DNA from: Pseudomonadota bacterium
GTDB taxonomy: Bacteria > Pseudomonadota > Gammaproteobacteria > Burkholderiales > Casimicrobiaceae
Assembly: GCA_009786025.1 (NCBI GenBank)
Contig: WQUA01000002.1
Span: forward strand, 5,529-69,528
DNA: 64,000 nucleotides
Direction of reading: 5' to 3'
Position 1 is the first letter of the stretch. Every line of letters begins with the position of its first letter. A program made the position numbers and the translations under genes. The notes under the pieces were generated by a model that was not told where the DNA came from, did no database searches, and saw only the letters and a list, made by a program, of their open reading frames with translations. This document shows positions 9,377 through 18,417 of this stretch, piece after piece.

Positions 9377-9642
9377 GTTTTTCTCCTTGCGGTAAGCGGT
9401 TGTTCAATGCCGCCATTACACCTGCCGACCGTGACGATTTTGGATGCGGTTGCTGCCAAAACACCGATCAATTGTGGCAAAGTGATGGCAATCTCCAAAA
9501 ATCATGCCCGCCGCCCGTTGCTTCGGCTATAGTGCCGTTAGCGCGGTTTTGGTTTAACCCCCTCTCTCTCCTTGCGGGAGAGGATGAAGGTGTCTTGAAC
9601 CTAAAACGCGCCAGTGTAACCCTTGCTTTTTGGAGAACTCCC

Positions 9643-10341
9643 ATGAGCCGCCACATCGCCCTGATTGAAGACGAACCGGCATTGCGCGACAACTGCGCTG
9701 AAGCGTTGCGTCGGCAAGGCTATAAAGTGTCCACCTACACCAACCGCACCGAAGCGCTAGCCGCTTTTGCCGCTCGCTTGCCCGATCTGGCGCTGATCGA
9801 CATCGGCCTCGGTGATGAAGTCGATGGTGGTTTTACGTTGTGCCGCGAACTGCGGGCGCGTTCGGAGCGCTTGCCGATTATTTTTCTTTCGGCGCGCGAC
9901 AGCGATTTCGACGTTGTTGCCGGGTTGCGCATGGGCGCCGACGATTACGTCACCAAGGACGTCAGCCTGCCGCATTTAACTGCGCGCATCGCCACGCTGT
10001 TTCGACGCAGTGATCTGGCCACGTCGCCGCCGGAAGCTGACGACGTGCTGGTGCGCGGCGCGTTGCGTCTCGACTTGCCGCGGTTGTCGGCGTATTGGCA
10101 GGATACGCCAGTGCCGCTCACGGTCACCGAATTCTGGATGGTGCATACACTGGCGCGTCACCCCGGCCACGTCAAAGATCGCGAAAGCCTGATGAAAGAC
10201 GCCCGCATCTACGTCGATGAGGCGACGATCACATCGCACATCAAACGCATCCGCCGCAAATTCGCCACGATTGATCCGTCCTTCGATCACATCGTCACCG
10301 TTTACGGTATGGGTTACCGTTGGAATCCGCAGGAAACATGA
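9643..10341 (+). CDS. pdsR: Response regulator of the proteobacterial dedicated sortase system type (PdsR-like)
   Basis: MSRHIALIEDEPALRDNCAEALRRQGY...DLALIDIGLGDEVDGG...ADDYVTKDVSLPHLTARIATLFRR...EATITSHIKRIRRKF...VYGMGYRW; RBS before ATG 9643. Confidence 0.75.
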   Translation: MSRHIALIEDEPALRDNCAEALRRQGYKVSTYTNRTEALAAFAARLPDLALIDIGLGDEVDGGFTLCRELRARSERLPIIFLSARDSDFDVVAGLRMGADDYVTKDVSLPHLTARIATLFRRSDLATSPPEADDVLVRGALRLDLPRLSAYWQDTPVPLTVTEFWMVHTLARHPGHVKDRESLMKDARIYVDEATITSHIKRIRRKFATIDPSFDHIVTVYGMGYRWNPQET

Positions 10342-12143
10342 ACGCCTCCACTCCTTCCTCTCGCCGGGGTTGGCGCTTCGGCATCCGGCTGCAACTGCTG
10401 TTGGCGCTGACTGTGCTGCTGATCCTGCCCTGGTTCGGTTACGAATACCTGCGCGAAGTTGACCTCTTTCTCAAGAGCGGTCAGGAACGGGCGCTGCGCG
10501 TCACTGCCAAAGCGGTGGCGACGGCTTTATACGAACGCCCTGATGTTCTTCGCACCGATAATTTCCTCTCTTTGCCGCAAGCGCAGCGCGAAGCCGATAC
10601 CGCCGACTTCTCGGAAGCGCCGCCGGGAGCACCGGATTCGCCACCGCGGCTGCCGACGCAACCACTGGTCGTTACTCCGCTGTCGCTGCCGCATCCATCA
10701 ACATCGCTTTCGGGCAATCTGCAGCAACAACTCGAAAACGCCTTGACGCCGCTGGTGCCTGCCAACGTGCGCTTGTGGGTAGTTGACCGCGATCTGCACG
10801 TATTGGCGCGACTCGGCTCGCTGCACCGGATGATCGACGAGCGACCGCCGCAGCCGTTCGCGTGGAGCGACCCCTGGCCCTGGCTGCGCGCGCATTTGAT
10901 CGAGCCGATTTACGCGAGTTTGATCGACCTGCCGACCGAAGATTTCGTGGATGAACCGGAAGCGCAAACGCTGGCGTCGGCGCGCGAAGTCGAAAGCGCG
11001 CTCTCCGGCATTCCGATGCTTGGCCAGCGCCCGACCACCGACCGCGCCGCCACCGTCACCGTTGCCACCACGCCGATCTGGACCGGCGATCGCGTTGCTG
11101 GCGCCGTCATCGTCGAAGAAACCACCAACGGCATTCTTGCCGCCCGCAACCAGGCGTTTGAACGATTGTTTTCACTGCTGCTTGCCGCCGTGCTGCTGAT
11201 CGCCGTCGTATTGATCGTTTATGCCTCGCGTTTATCGACGCGCATCCGCCGGCTGCGCAATGAAATCGAGCACGCCGTTGATGCGCGTGGCCGCGTGCGC
11301 ACCATCGCCGCCAGCGCCAAAGCTGGAGATGAAATCGGCGACCTGTCGCGCAGCTTTTCGGATGTGCTCGGGCGCCTCGAAGAAGCCGCTATTTACCGCG
11401 AACAAATCGCCAGTCGTTTGTCGCACGAATTGCGCACGCCGATCGCCGTCGTTCGCAGCTCGCTCGAAAATCTGCACGAGCCGTTGTCCGAAGACGAGCG
11501 CTGCACTTACCTCGAACGCGCGCAAGGTGGGTTGACGCGGCTGTCGCACATCCTGGCGCGGATGACCGAGGCCTCGCGTCTCGACCAAAGCATCATCGAC
11601 GCCGAACGCGCTGAGGTCGATCTTTGCGCGTTGCTTAAAAGCAGCGTTGAGGGTTACGCGCTGGCTTATCCTGACCGCCGCTTTTCGCTGCGCGTTCCCG
11701 ATGCGCCGTGTCGTCGTTTTGTTGCGCCTGATCTGATCGTGCAAATGCTGGACAAACTGATCGCCAACGCGCACGAATTCGCCACCCTCGATACCCCCAT
11801 TGACATCAGCCTGCAATCGACCGGCAAAAGTATGGTGTTGCGCGTCATCAACGAAGGGCCGCTGCCGCCCGAAGGCGACAACGCCGCGCTGTTTGAGCCG
11901 ATGGTTTCCGTTCGTCAAGGCAAACGCAGCGACACGCCGCACCTCGGACTGGGGCTTTACATCGTGCGGCTGATCGCCGAATTTCACGGTGGCACAGCGC
12001 GCCTGTCGCCACGCGACGATGCGCTAGGCGCGGTGGCAACGATCACGCTGGATCATGCACCGAGTCAGGCTTCGGAATTAAACCCCTCCCTTCACGGGGA
12101 AAGCCGGGATGAGGACGGGTTTACGGGTGGCCAGAAAAAATAA
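10338..12143 (+). CDS. pdsS: Sensor histidine kinase of the dedicated sortase system type (PdsS-like)
   Basis: RFGIRLQLLLALTVLLILPWFGYEYLREVDLFLKSGQERALRVTAKAVATALYERP; HAMP; SHELRTPIAVVRSSLENL; C-terminal HATPase GLGLYIVRLIAEFHGG; ATGA overlap with pdsR. Confidence 0.78.
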   Translation: MNASTPSSRRGWRFGIRLQLLLALTVLLILPWFGYEYLREVDLFLKSGQERALRVTAKAVATALYERPDVLRTDNFLSLPQAQREADTADFSEAPPGAPDSPPRLPTQPLVVTPLSLPHPSTSLSGNLQQQLENALTPLVPANVRLWVVDRDLHVLARLGSLHRMIDERPPQPFAWSDPWPWLRAHLIEPIYASLIDLPTEDFVDEPEAQTLASAREVESALSGIPMLGQRPTTDRAATVTVATTPIWTGDRVAGAVIVEETTNGILAARNQAFERLFSLLLAAVLLIAVVLIVYASRLSTRIRRLRNEIEHAVDARGRVRTIAASAKAGDEIGDLSRSFSDVLGRLEEAAIYREQIASRLSHELRTPIAVVRSSLENLHEPLSEDERCTYLERAQGGLTRLSHILARMTEASRLDQSIIDAERAEVDLCALLKSSVEGYALAYPDRRFSLRVPDAPCRRFVAPDLIVQMLDKLIANAHEFATLDTPIDISLQSTGKSMVLRVINEGPLPPEGDNAALFEPMVSVRQGKRSDTPHLGLGLYIVRLIAEFHGGTARLSPRDDALGAVATITLDHAPSQASELNPSLHGESRDEDGFTGGQKK

Positions 12144-12315
12144 CCGCAAAAAATACATGGGATACAAAGAAAGCGCGGTTATTCTGTTCGTACAGGGACG
12201 GGTTTCAAACCCACCCTTTTTATTCTTGCGCGACAATGTGAATAACGCGGCGCTATCCTCTTCTGTGTCCAGCGTCTTGCGGCTCGACACGGGATGACGC
12301 GCTTCGCCTTTCCTT

Positions 12316-13875
12316 TTAATGCGCTGCCGTCGCTTCTTCGCCGCCCTTGCTGTGCGCCTGGACGCGCCTGGAGAGCCACACCAACGCAATGAGGGCCACG
12401 ACCAGCAACGCTGAAACATAAAAAATCTCTTGTGTGGAAATCATATAGGCTTGTTGCGTAACCAGGTTATTGATGAACGCCAGCGCCTGATCATGGCTCA
12501 TGCCCATCTGCTGCAAATGGTCGATAGTTTGCACCGCTTGCGGGTTCCCCAGTTGCACGGCCTCCACCAGTTGCGCGTGATGCATGTCGGCGCGGTGCTC
12601 CCACATGGTGGTGCTGACCGAAGTGCCGACGGCGCCCGCGGTGATACGGATAGAGTTCATCAAACTGGAAGCCGACGCAATGCGCCAGGGCGGCAAGCCC
12701 GACAAGATGATGGTCAGCAACGGAATAAAGAAAGTCGCCGTGGCGATGCCCTGGATAACCGTCGGCAACATCAACCCGGCCAAGTTGATGTCGGTGTTGA
12801 AATGCGAGCGCATCCAGAACACCAGGCCGAAAATCGCGAACGAAAAGCTGGCGTAAATACGTGGATCGACGCGGTTGATGGTGAGGCCTACCATGGGCGC
12901 GATGATGATGGCCAGGATGCCCACCGGCGCCATGATCATGCCCGCCTGTGTTGCGGTGTAGCCCATGTATTGTTGCACCCACAGCGGCAGAATCACCACA
13001 TTGCCAAAGAACAGGCCGTAGCCGACCGAGATCGCCAGCGTGCCAGCCCAGAAATTGCGGCTTTTGAACAGCGTCACATCAACCACCGGGTGTTCCTCGG
13101 TGAACTCCCACACCATGAAAAACAAGAACCCGACCACCGCCACCGCCGCCAACGTCACGATCAGGGATGAAGAAAACCAGTCGAGCTCCTTGCCCTTGTC
13201 GAGCATGATTTGCAATGCACCGACCCACACCACCAACAGCGCCAGGCCGATCACGTCGATGGGCACGCGCCGGGTTGCCGATTCGCGTTTGTGATAAATG
13301 CTCCAGACGCCAACGACCGCGAGCAAGCCCACCGGCACGTTGATGAAAAAGATCCACGACCAGGTGACGTTGTCGGTGATCCAGCCGCCCAAGAGCGGCC
13401 CGGTTACAGGCGCCACCAGTGTGATGATGGAAAAGATGGCCAGCGCCAATCCGGATTTGGCGCGCGGATAACTGGCCAGCAGCAGGGTTTGCGACAACGG
13501 GATCATCGGTCCCGCTACGAACCCCTGCAATATCCGAAAGGCGATCAACATCGTTATGTTAGGCGCCATGCCACACAGCCAGGAACTGATCGAAAACAGC
13601 AGCATGCTGGCGATGAACAGCCGCACCTGCCCGATACGCTGGGTGAGCCAACCGGTCAGCGGCACGGCAATGGCGTTGGCCACCGCGAAGCTGGTGATAA
13701 CCCAGGTACCCTGGTTCGGGCTGACGCCCAGGTCGCCCGCGATAGAGGGCAGCGACACATTGGCGATCGACGTGTCGAGCACGGTCATGAAGGTCGCCGC
13801 TCCCAGGGACAGGGTACCCAGCACGCGCGTGCCGCCCGTCAGCGGCGGGTATTCTTTGTGCCCGTCTGCGCTCAT
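12316..13875 (-). CDS. emrB: DHA2-family MFS drug efflux permease (EmrB-like)
   Basis: MTVLDTSIANVSLPSIAGDLGVSPNQGTWVITSFAVANAIAVPLTGWLTQRIG; 14-TM hydrophobicity. Confidence 0.92.
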   Translation of the reverse strand: MSADGHKEYPPLTGGTRVLGTLSLGAATFMTVLDTSIANVSLPSIAGDLGVSPNQGTWVITSFAVANAIAVPLTGWLTQRIGQVRLFIASMLLFSISSWLCGMAPNITMLIAFRILQGFVAGPMIPLSQTLLLASYPRAKSGLALAIFSIITLVAPVTGPLLGGWITDNVTWSWIFFINVPVGLLAVVGVWSIYHKRESATRRVPIDVIGLALLVVWVGALQIMLDKGKELDWFSSSLIVTLAAVAVVGFLFFMVWEFTEEHPVVDVTLFKSRNFWAGTLAISVGYGLFFGNVVILPLWVQQYMGYTATQAGMIMAPVGILAIIIAPMVGLTINRVDPRIYASFSFAIFGLVFWMRSHFNTDINLAGLMLPTVIQGIATATFFIPLLTIILSGLPPWRIASASSLMNSIRITAGAVGTSVSTTMWEHRADMHHAQLVEAVQLGNPQAVQTIDHLQQMGMSHDQALAFINNLVTQQAYMISTQEIFYVSALLVVALIALVWLSRRVQAHSKGGEEATAAH

Positions 13876-13884
13876 GGCCCCGCC

Positions 13885-15183
13885 TTACTTGCCCGCGCGC
13901 CCCAAGTTCTGGTCAATGATTTTGCGTACCAGCGCGTCGGCGCCCCGGTCGGCCTCGGCATAAACTTCGGTAGCGGCAATCGGCTCGACGGGCGGCGCGC
14001 CGACCAGTTCGGGGCCGCTGCGGTCTCTCACCTCTACTTCAGCCTCCATTGACAACCCTACGCGCAGCGGATGCGCCTTGAGTTGTTCCGGGTTGAGGCG
14101 AATGCGCACCGGCACTCGCTGCACCACCTTGATCCAGTTGCCGGTGGCGTTCTGCGCGGGTAGCAGCGCCGACGCTGCGCCGGTGGCGATGCCCAGGCCG
14201 ATCACTTTCCCGTCGTACACCACTTTGCTGCCATACACATCGGCGGTGAGTTTGACCGACTGGCCGATACGGATATTGCGCAACTGGTTTTCCTTGAAAT
14301 TGGCGTCCACCCAAACCTGATCGAGCGGCACCACCGACATCAGCGGCGCCCCCGGCGCTACGCGCTGCCCCAGTTGCACGGTACGCTTGCTCACATAGCC
14401 CGAAACCGGCGCCGGCAGTGTCGTGCGATGCGCATCAAGCCACGCCTGCTTGAGTTTGGCGGCGGCGGCTTTGACGTTGGGGTGATCTTCGACCGACGTG
14501 CCGTCGGTCAACGCCTGATTGCTGGCGAGCTGCTCGCGCGCGGCGCTGACGGCGGCTTGTGCTGCAACCAGCGAACTGCGCGCAGCGGTCAACTGGTCAC
14601 GCGCATGCGCCAGCTCTTCGCCGGAGACGCCGCCGCTGTCGGCCAGCTTCTGGCGGCGCGCCAAATCCTGCTCGGCTGTTGCCAGTTGCGTCTGCGCTTT
14701 ATCCACATCCGCCTCACGCAGTCTGACTTGCGCGGCCAGCGCCGCGTTGTCGGCGTAAAGCGTGCGCACCTGTCGCACCGTTTGCCCCAACGCCGCTTCG
14801 GCTTGCGCCTGCGCTACGTGGGTGTCAGCAGGATCGAATGCGATCAGCGTTTGCCCGGCCTGCACGCGATCGGTTTCGTCGGCATAGAGAGCTGTTACCG
14901 TACCGCTCACTTGCGGCGTAATCTGAACGATGTTGCCCTGCACATAAGCGTTGTCAGTGCTCTCGTAGCGACTGAGCACCAGCCATTCGTAGCCGCCCCA
15001 AACCAGGCCGGCAATCACGACCGCGACGGCCGCTATCAGGAGGCCGCGCTTGCGTTGTGGGCTTATCCGACGGTGTACGGCGACTTTCTCCAGCGCCGCG
15101 CCGCTGTTGTTGTGGGACACAGCCGGTGCGCCGGCGTTATGATTCGGACTGTTGCCGACTTGGGGTTGTTGCGGTTGATTCAC
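13885..15183 (-). CDS. emrA: HlyD/EmrA-family efflux periplasmic adaptor
   Basis: YESTDNAYVQGNIVQITPQVSGTVTALYADETDRVQAGQTLIAFDPADT; VDANFKENQLRNIRIGQ. Confidence 0.93.
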   Translation of the reverse strand: MNQPQQPQVGNSPNHNAGAPAVSHNNSGAALEKVAVHRRISPQRKRGLLIAAVAVVIAGLVWGGYEWLVLSRYESTDNAYVQGNIVQITPQVSGTVTALYADETDRVQAGQTLIAFDPADTHVAQAQAEAALGQTVRQVRTLYADNAALAAQVRLREADVDKAQTQLATAEQDLARRQKLADSGGVSGEELAHARDQLTAARSSLVAAQAAVSAAREQLASNQALTDGTSVEDHPNVKAAAAKLKQAWLDAHRTTLPAPVSGYVSKRTVQLGQRVAPGAPLMSVVPLDQVWVDANFKENQLRNIRIGQSVKLTADVYGSKVVYDGKVIGLGIATGAASALLPAQNATGNWIKVVQRVPVRIRLNPEQLKAHPLRVGLSMEAEVEVRDRSGPELVGAPPVEPIAATEVYAEADRGADALVRKIIDQNLGRAGK

Positions 15184-15209
15184 GATGTTGAGTAGGATTG
15201 AAGTTGCGT

Positions 15210-16745
15210 TCAGTTTCGGGCGGCGGTTTTTTCACGGTTGTCGTGGTCGCCCACGGTCGGCGCCGGTGAAGGCCGCCAGCCCCCACCCAGCGCTTGCGCC
15301 AAACTCGCCTGCGCCATCAACGCCTGCGCTTGCAAGTCCACCATCTGGCGGCGCTCCGCGAGCACCGTGCTCTCGGCAAAAAGTACGTTCAGATAAGCGC
15401 CCAGCCCAACGCGGTAGCGGTCTTGTGCGATGGCGTAAGCGCCTTCGGCGGCGGTCAGCGCCTGCTCCTGTTGCTCGCGCTGCTCGCCCAGACTTTTGAC
15501 CGCCTGCGCCTGATCGGCGGTATCGCGCATGGCGTCGATCACCGTCGCGTTGTAATCTTCGATGGCGGCGTCCACATCGGCGGTCTGACCGCGCAGGTTG
15601 GCGCGCAATCGACCCCCTTCGAAAATCGGCAGACGAACCGCCGGACCGACGTTCCATTCCAGGCTGCCTCCCTTAAGCCAGTTGCTTAAGCCCAGCGATT
15701 GCAGGCCGATTACACCCGCCAGATTGATATTGGGGTAGAACTGCGCTTTGGCGACCTGCACATTGCCTTCAGCGGCTTCCACTCGCCAGCGTGCGGCCAC
15801 GATGTCGGCGCGGCGACCGAGCCAGTCGGCCGATAGTTCGGTGGGCAGCGCCAGCGTTTTAAACCCCGCCAGATGCGGCGCAACAACATCGTCCGGTAAC
15901 CGCGGCTGTCCAAGCAGCGCCGCCAGCGCGTTGCGTGTCGTATCGGCTTGCTGCGCCAGCGCGGTCATTTGCACGCGCGAATCGGCGCGGCCAGCTTCGT
16001 TCTGCCGCACTTCCATTTGCGTATCGAGGCCGGCTTGCAGACGATCATGCACCAGTTGCAGAATCTGTTGGCGCTGTGCCAGCATGCGCTCGGCCACCAC
16101 GCGCTGATCCTCGATACGCGCCCACTGAATGTAAGCGCGCACGACGTTGGCCGCCAGCAACACGCGCGCAGCATCCCGCTCAGCTTCGGTGGCGCGCGCC
16201 TGCCCGATGGCCGCAGCAATAGCGCCCGAATGCTTGCCAAAGAAATCCAGCTCCCAACCACCGTTGAGCTGGAGCGTGCCCATGTTGAACTGACTGCCGC
16301 CATAGGGCGGCGGATAGATATAGTTTTTCTGAAACTGCATGCGCTGCGCGTTCAGTTCACCATTGAACTGCGGCCAGTCGTCGGCGCGGACGATACCGAC
16401 CGCGCTCTGCGCCTTGATCACACGCGCCGCCGCCGCATGCAGGCTGGGGTTATCCGAGAGCGCTTGCTCGACCAAACGATCGAGTTGCGGGTCACCAAAC
16501 GCCTTCCACCAGTCAGCGGCGGGAAACAAATCCGGCGCGCTTTGCGCATTGGCGTCGCTCGCCTGCGTGGTCGGCAGACCGAGCGCATCGGCGTCGCGCA
16601 GCCTGGCGCTGGTTGTGATGCCTTGCATGTCGGCGCACGCCGTCAGCAACGCAGCACAAACCGCCGCCAGCGCAACGCCGGCCCGGCACACAAGCCGTCG
16701 CTTGTCCGCGGCCAAAGCTCCGGGAAATCGTTTCATGATGAACAA
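15210..16745 (-). CDS. RND/MFS efflux outer membrane lipoprotein, NodT family
   Basis: Lipobox LLTACADM; DWWKAFGDPQLDRLVEQALSDNPSLHAAAARV; LPTELSADWLGRRADIVAARWRVEAAEGNVQVAKAQFYPNI. Confidence 0.93.
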   Translation of the reverse strand: MFIMKRFPGALAADKRRLVCRAGVALAAVCAALLTACADMQGITTSARLRDADALGLPTTQASDANAQSAPDLFPAADWWKAFGDPQLDRLVEQALSDNPSLHAAAARVIKAQSAVGIVRADDWPQFNGELNAQRMQFQKNYIYPPPYGGSQFNMGTLQLNGGWELDFFGKHSGAIAAAIGQARATEAERDAARVLLAANVVRAYIQWARIEDQRVVAERMLAQRQQILQLVHDRLQAGLDTQMEVRQNEAGRADSRVQMTALAQQADTTRNALAALLGQPRLPDDVVAPHLAGFKTLALPTELSADWLGRRADIVAARWRVEAAEGNVQVAKAQFYPNINLAGVIGLQSLGLSNWLKGGSLEWNVGPAVRLPIFEGGRLRANLRGQTADVDAAIEDYNATVIDAMRDTADQAQAVKSLGEQREQQEQALTAAEGAYAIAQDRYRVGLGAYLNVLFAESTVLAERRQMVDLQAQALMAQASLAQALGGGWRPSPAPTVGDHDNREKTAARN

Positions 16746-17374
16746 CGCTCGCTTTTGAGGCTCAACCGCTCGGCATCGTCAGCCAGGCGCGTGAGCAAAT
16801 CCTGCAATTGTCGCCATTCCTCGCGGCTAAAACCGGCCAGCGCGCGATTGTAAACCTGGCTGAGCACAAGCGGCACGCGCGCGGCGGCGGCTTGGCCCTC
16901 AGGCGTCAATTCAATCTGCACCACGCGCCGGTCGGCGGCGCAGGGCACACGCCGGCACAATCCCTTTTTCTCGATACGATCGAGCAAGCGCGTCATCGCA
17001 CCGGTATCGGTACGGCAGAGACGCGCCAGCCCCGCCACCGTATTGGCCTGCCCCTGATAGACCTTGTGCAGCAGCACCCATTGCGGCGCGGTAGGGCCGC
17101 CCAGATCGGTTGCTTCGTTGACCAGTTGCGCTAACGCCAACTCGGCGCGCCGCAACATCGGCAACAGCCCCCGTTGATCGTCCATGCGATCCGGCCGGTA
17201 ATACGCTGGCGCTCGCGTCGCCGTACGACCGGGCGGTGACGTACGGTGACCCGGCGGTGGGTTGGACAAAGGATCAGGTGATGCGCTGGGCAATGATTGG
17301 GCGGTCTTGATCATGAATGGAAACGGGGCGGATGAATCACAAACCATTGAGTACAAACAAACGGACGCAAGCAA
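16733..17374 (-). CDS. MarR-family transcriptional regulator (start uncertain; MIKTAQ at about 17314 possible)
   Basis: VAGLARLCRTDTGAMTRLLDRIEKKGLCRRVPCAADRRVVQIELTPEGQAA winged-helix signature; first gene of the emrAB/outer-membrane operon. Confidence 0.9.
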   Translation of the reverse strand: MLASVCLYSMVCDSSAPFPFMIKTAQSLPSASPDPLSNPPPGHRTSPPGRTATRAPAYYRPDRMDDQRGLLPMLRRAELALAQLVNEATDLGGPTAPQWVLLHKVYQGQANTVAGLARLCRTDTGAMTRLLDRIEKKGLCRRVPCAADRRVVQIELTPEGQAAAARVPLVLSQVYNRALAGFSREEWRQLQDLLTRLADDAERLSLKSERCSS

Positions 17375-17436
17375 CCGTCCGCAAGCAACAAAGCATTTAG
17401 AGTATTTCCGAGACTGGATAAGATACCCGATTTTAT

Positions 17437-17463
17437 TTGCCTATGCAAATATTGCATGGGCAA
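17437..17463. promoter_or_regulatory. Candidate MarR operator, 27 bp palindrome overlapping a putative sigma70 -35
   Basis: TTGCCTATGCAA-ATA-TTGCATGGGCAA; on the minus strand TTGCAT-17 nt-TATCTT precedes the marR ORF. Confidence 0.55.
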
Positions 17464-17501
17464 TGATCTTGCCGGGAAGCCTCAAACGGCTTGTGGAAGA
17501 A

Positions 17502-17735
17502 AAAGGTCACCCGCAAAGAACGCGAAGAATTCTCACGTGGGGGCACAGGTTTTAGGCCCTCCCTTTCAAGTGGGAGAAGGAATGGGGGCGCGCAAAGCTT
17601 TCCATCAAGAGGCACTATTTCCCCCACCCCGCGTCCCTCCCCCGTAAATAGAGGGAGACTTCTTCTTGGCCTTCTTTGCGTTTAAATCATGTTTTGGGTT
17701 TCCCGGAAGCGCTTCGCTTATTCGGGCTTGCTGCG
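17502..17735. repeat. Intergenic repeat cluster
   Basis: CACCCGCAAAGAACGCGAAGAATTCTCACG, CCCTCCCTTTCAAGTGGGAGAAGG, REP-like CCCGGAAGCGCTTCGCTTATTCGGGCTTGC. Confidence 0.75.
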
Positions 17736-17781
17736 TGCGAAGGTGAAAAATCCTTCCTGCGCCTCGCGATACAATGCCGAC

Positions 17782-18417
17782 ATGAATCTTTCGGCAATTC
17801 TGCTCCATGGTCTGGGTCGCACGCCGTTATCGATGGCGCGGTTGGCGTGGCAATTGCGCGCGGCGAGTATTGATGCGCGTTGTTTCGGTTACTCGGCTAT
17901 TTTCGAGCGTTTCGCGCCGTGTCGCGCACGGCTACAAGCACGAATTGAAGCGTTGGCGTCGCCGTATGTACTGATCGGTCACTCGCTGGGGACGGTGTTG
18001 ATTCGTAGCGTGTTGCCCGAATTGGCCACTCCGCCGCTGGCTTATTTTTTCCTGACGCCGCCGACCGTTGCTTGTCAATTGGCGAAGCGGTTTGCTCCAT
18101 TCCGGCCTTATCGGTGGCTGACCGGCGAGATGGGACAATTGCTGGCTGATACGGCGTTCATGGCAGCGCTGCCAATACCGTCAATGCCGGTAACCGTTTA
18201 TGTCGGCACGCGCGGTTGGCGCGGCCGTTTTTCGCCGTTCGCCGATGAGCCCAACGACGGCATTCTAAGTGTGACGGAAACCGTATTCCCGGAAACATTG
18301 CCGAACATCCGGCGCGTCGAAATTCATAGCGCCCACACCTTCATCATGAATCATAAAGATGCCGTTCGCGATATGATTGCCGGGATCAAGGAAGCGGGAA
18401 ACCGGAATGTGGCTTAG
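17782..18417 (+). CDS. Alpha/beta hydrolase (lipase-like)
   Basis: MNLSAILLHGLGRTPLSMARLAWQL; nucleophile elbow LIGHSLGTVL. Confidence 0.78.
   Translation: MNLSAILLHGLGRTPLSMARLAWQLRAASIDARCFGYSAIFERFAPCRARLQARIEALASPYVLIGHSLGTVLIRSVLPELATPPLAYFFLTPPTVACQLAKRFAPFRPYRWLTGEMGQLLADTAFMAALPIPSMPVTVYVGTRGWRGRFSPFADEPNDGILSVTETVFPETLPNIRRVEIHSAHTFIMNHKDAVRDMIAGIKEAGNRNVA

Noticed and set aside
8703-9464. 253-aa minus ORF over the two small ORFs
   Set aside because: Arg/Ser-rich frame-shadow composition; the smaller ORFs in another frame have better RBS and hydrophobic patterns.
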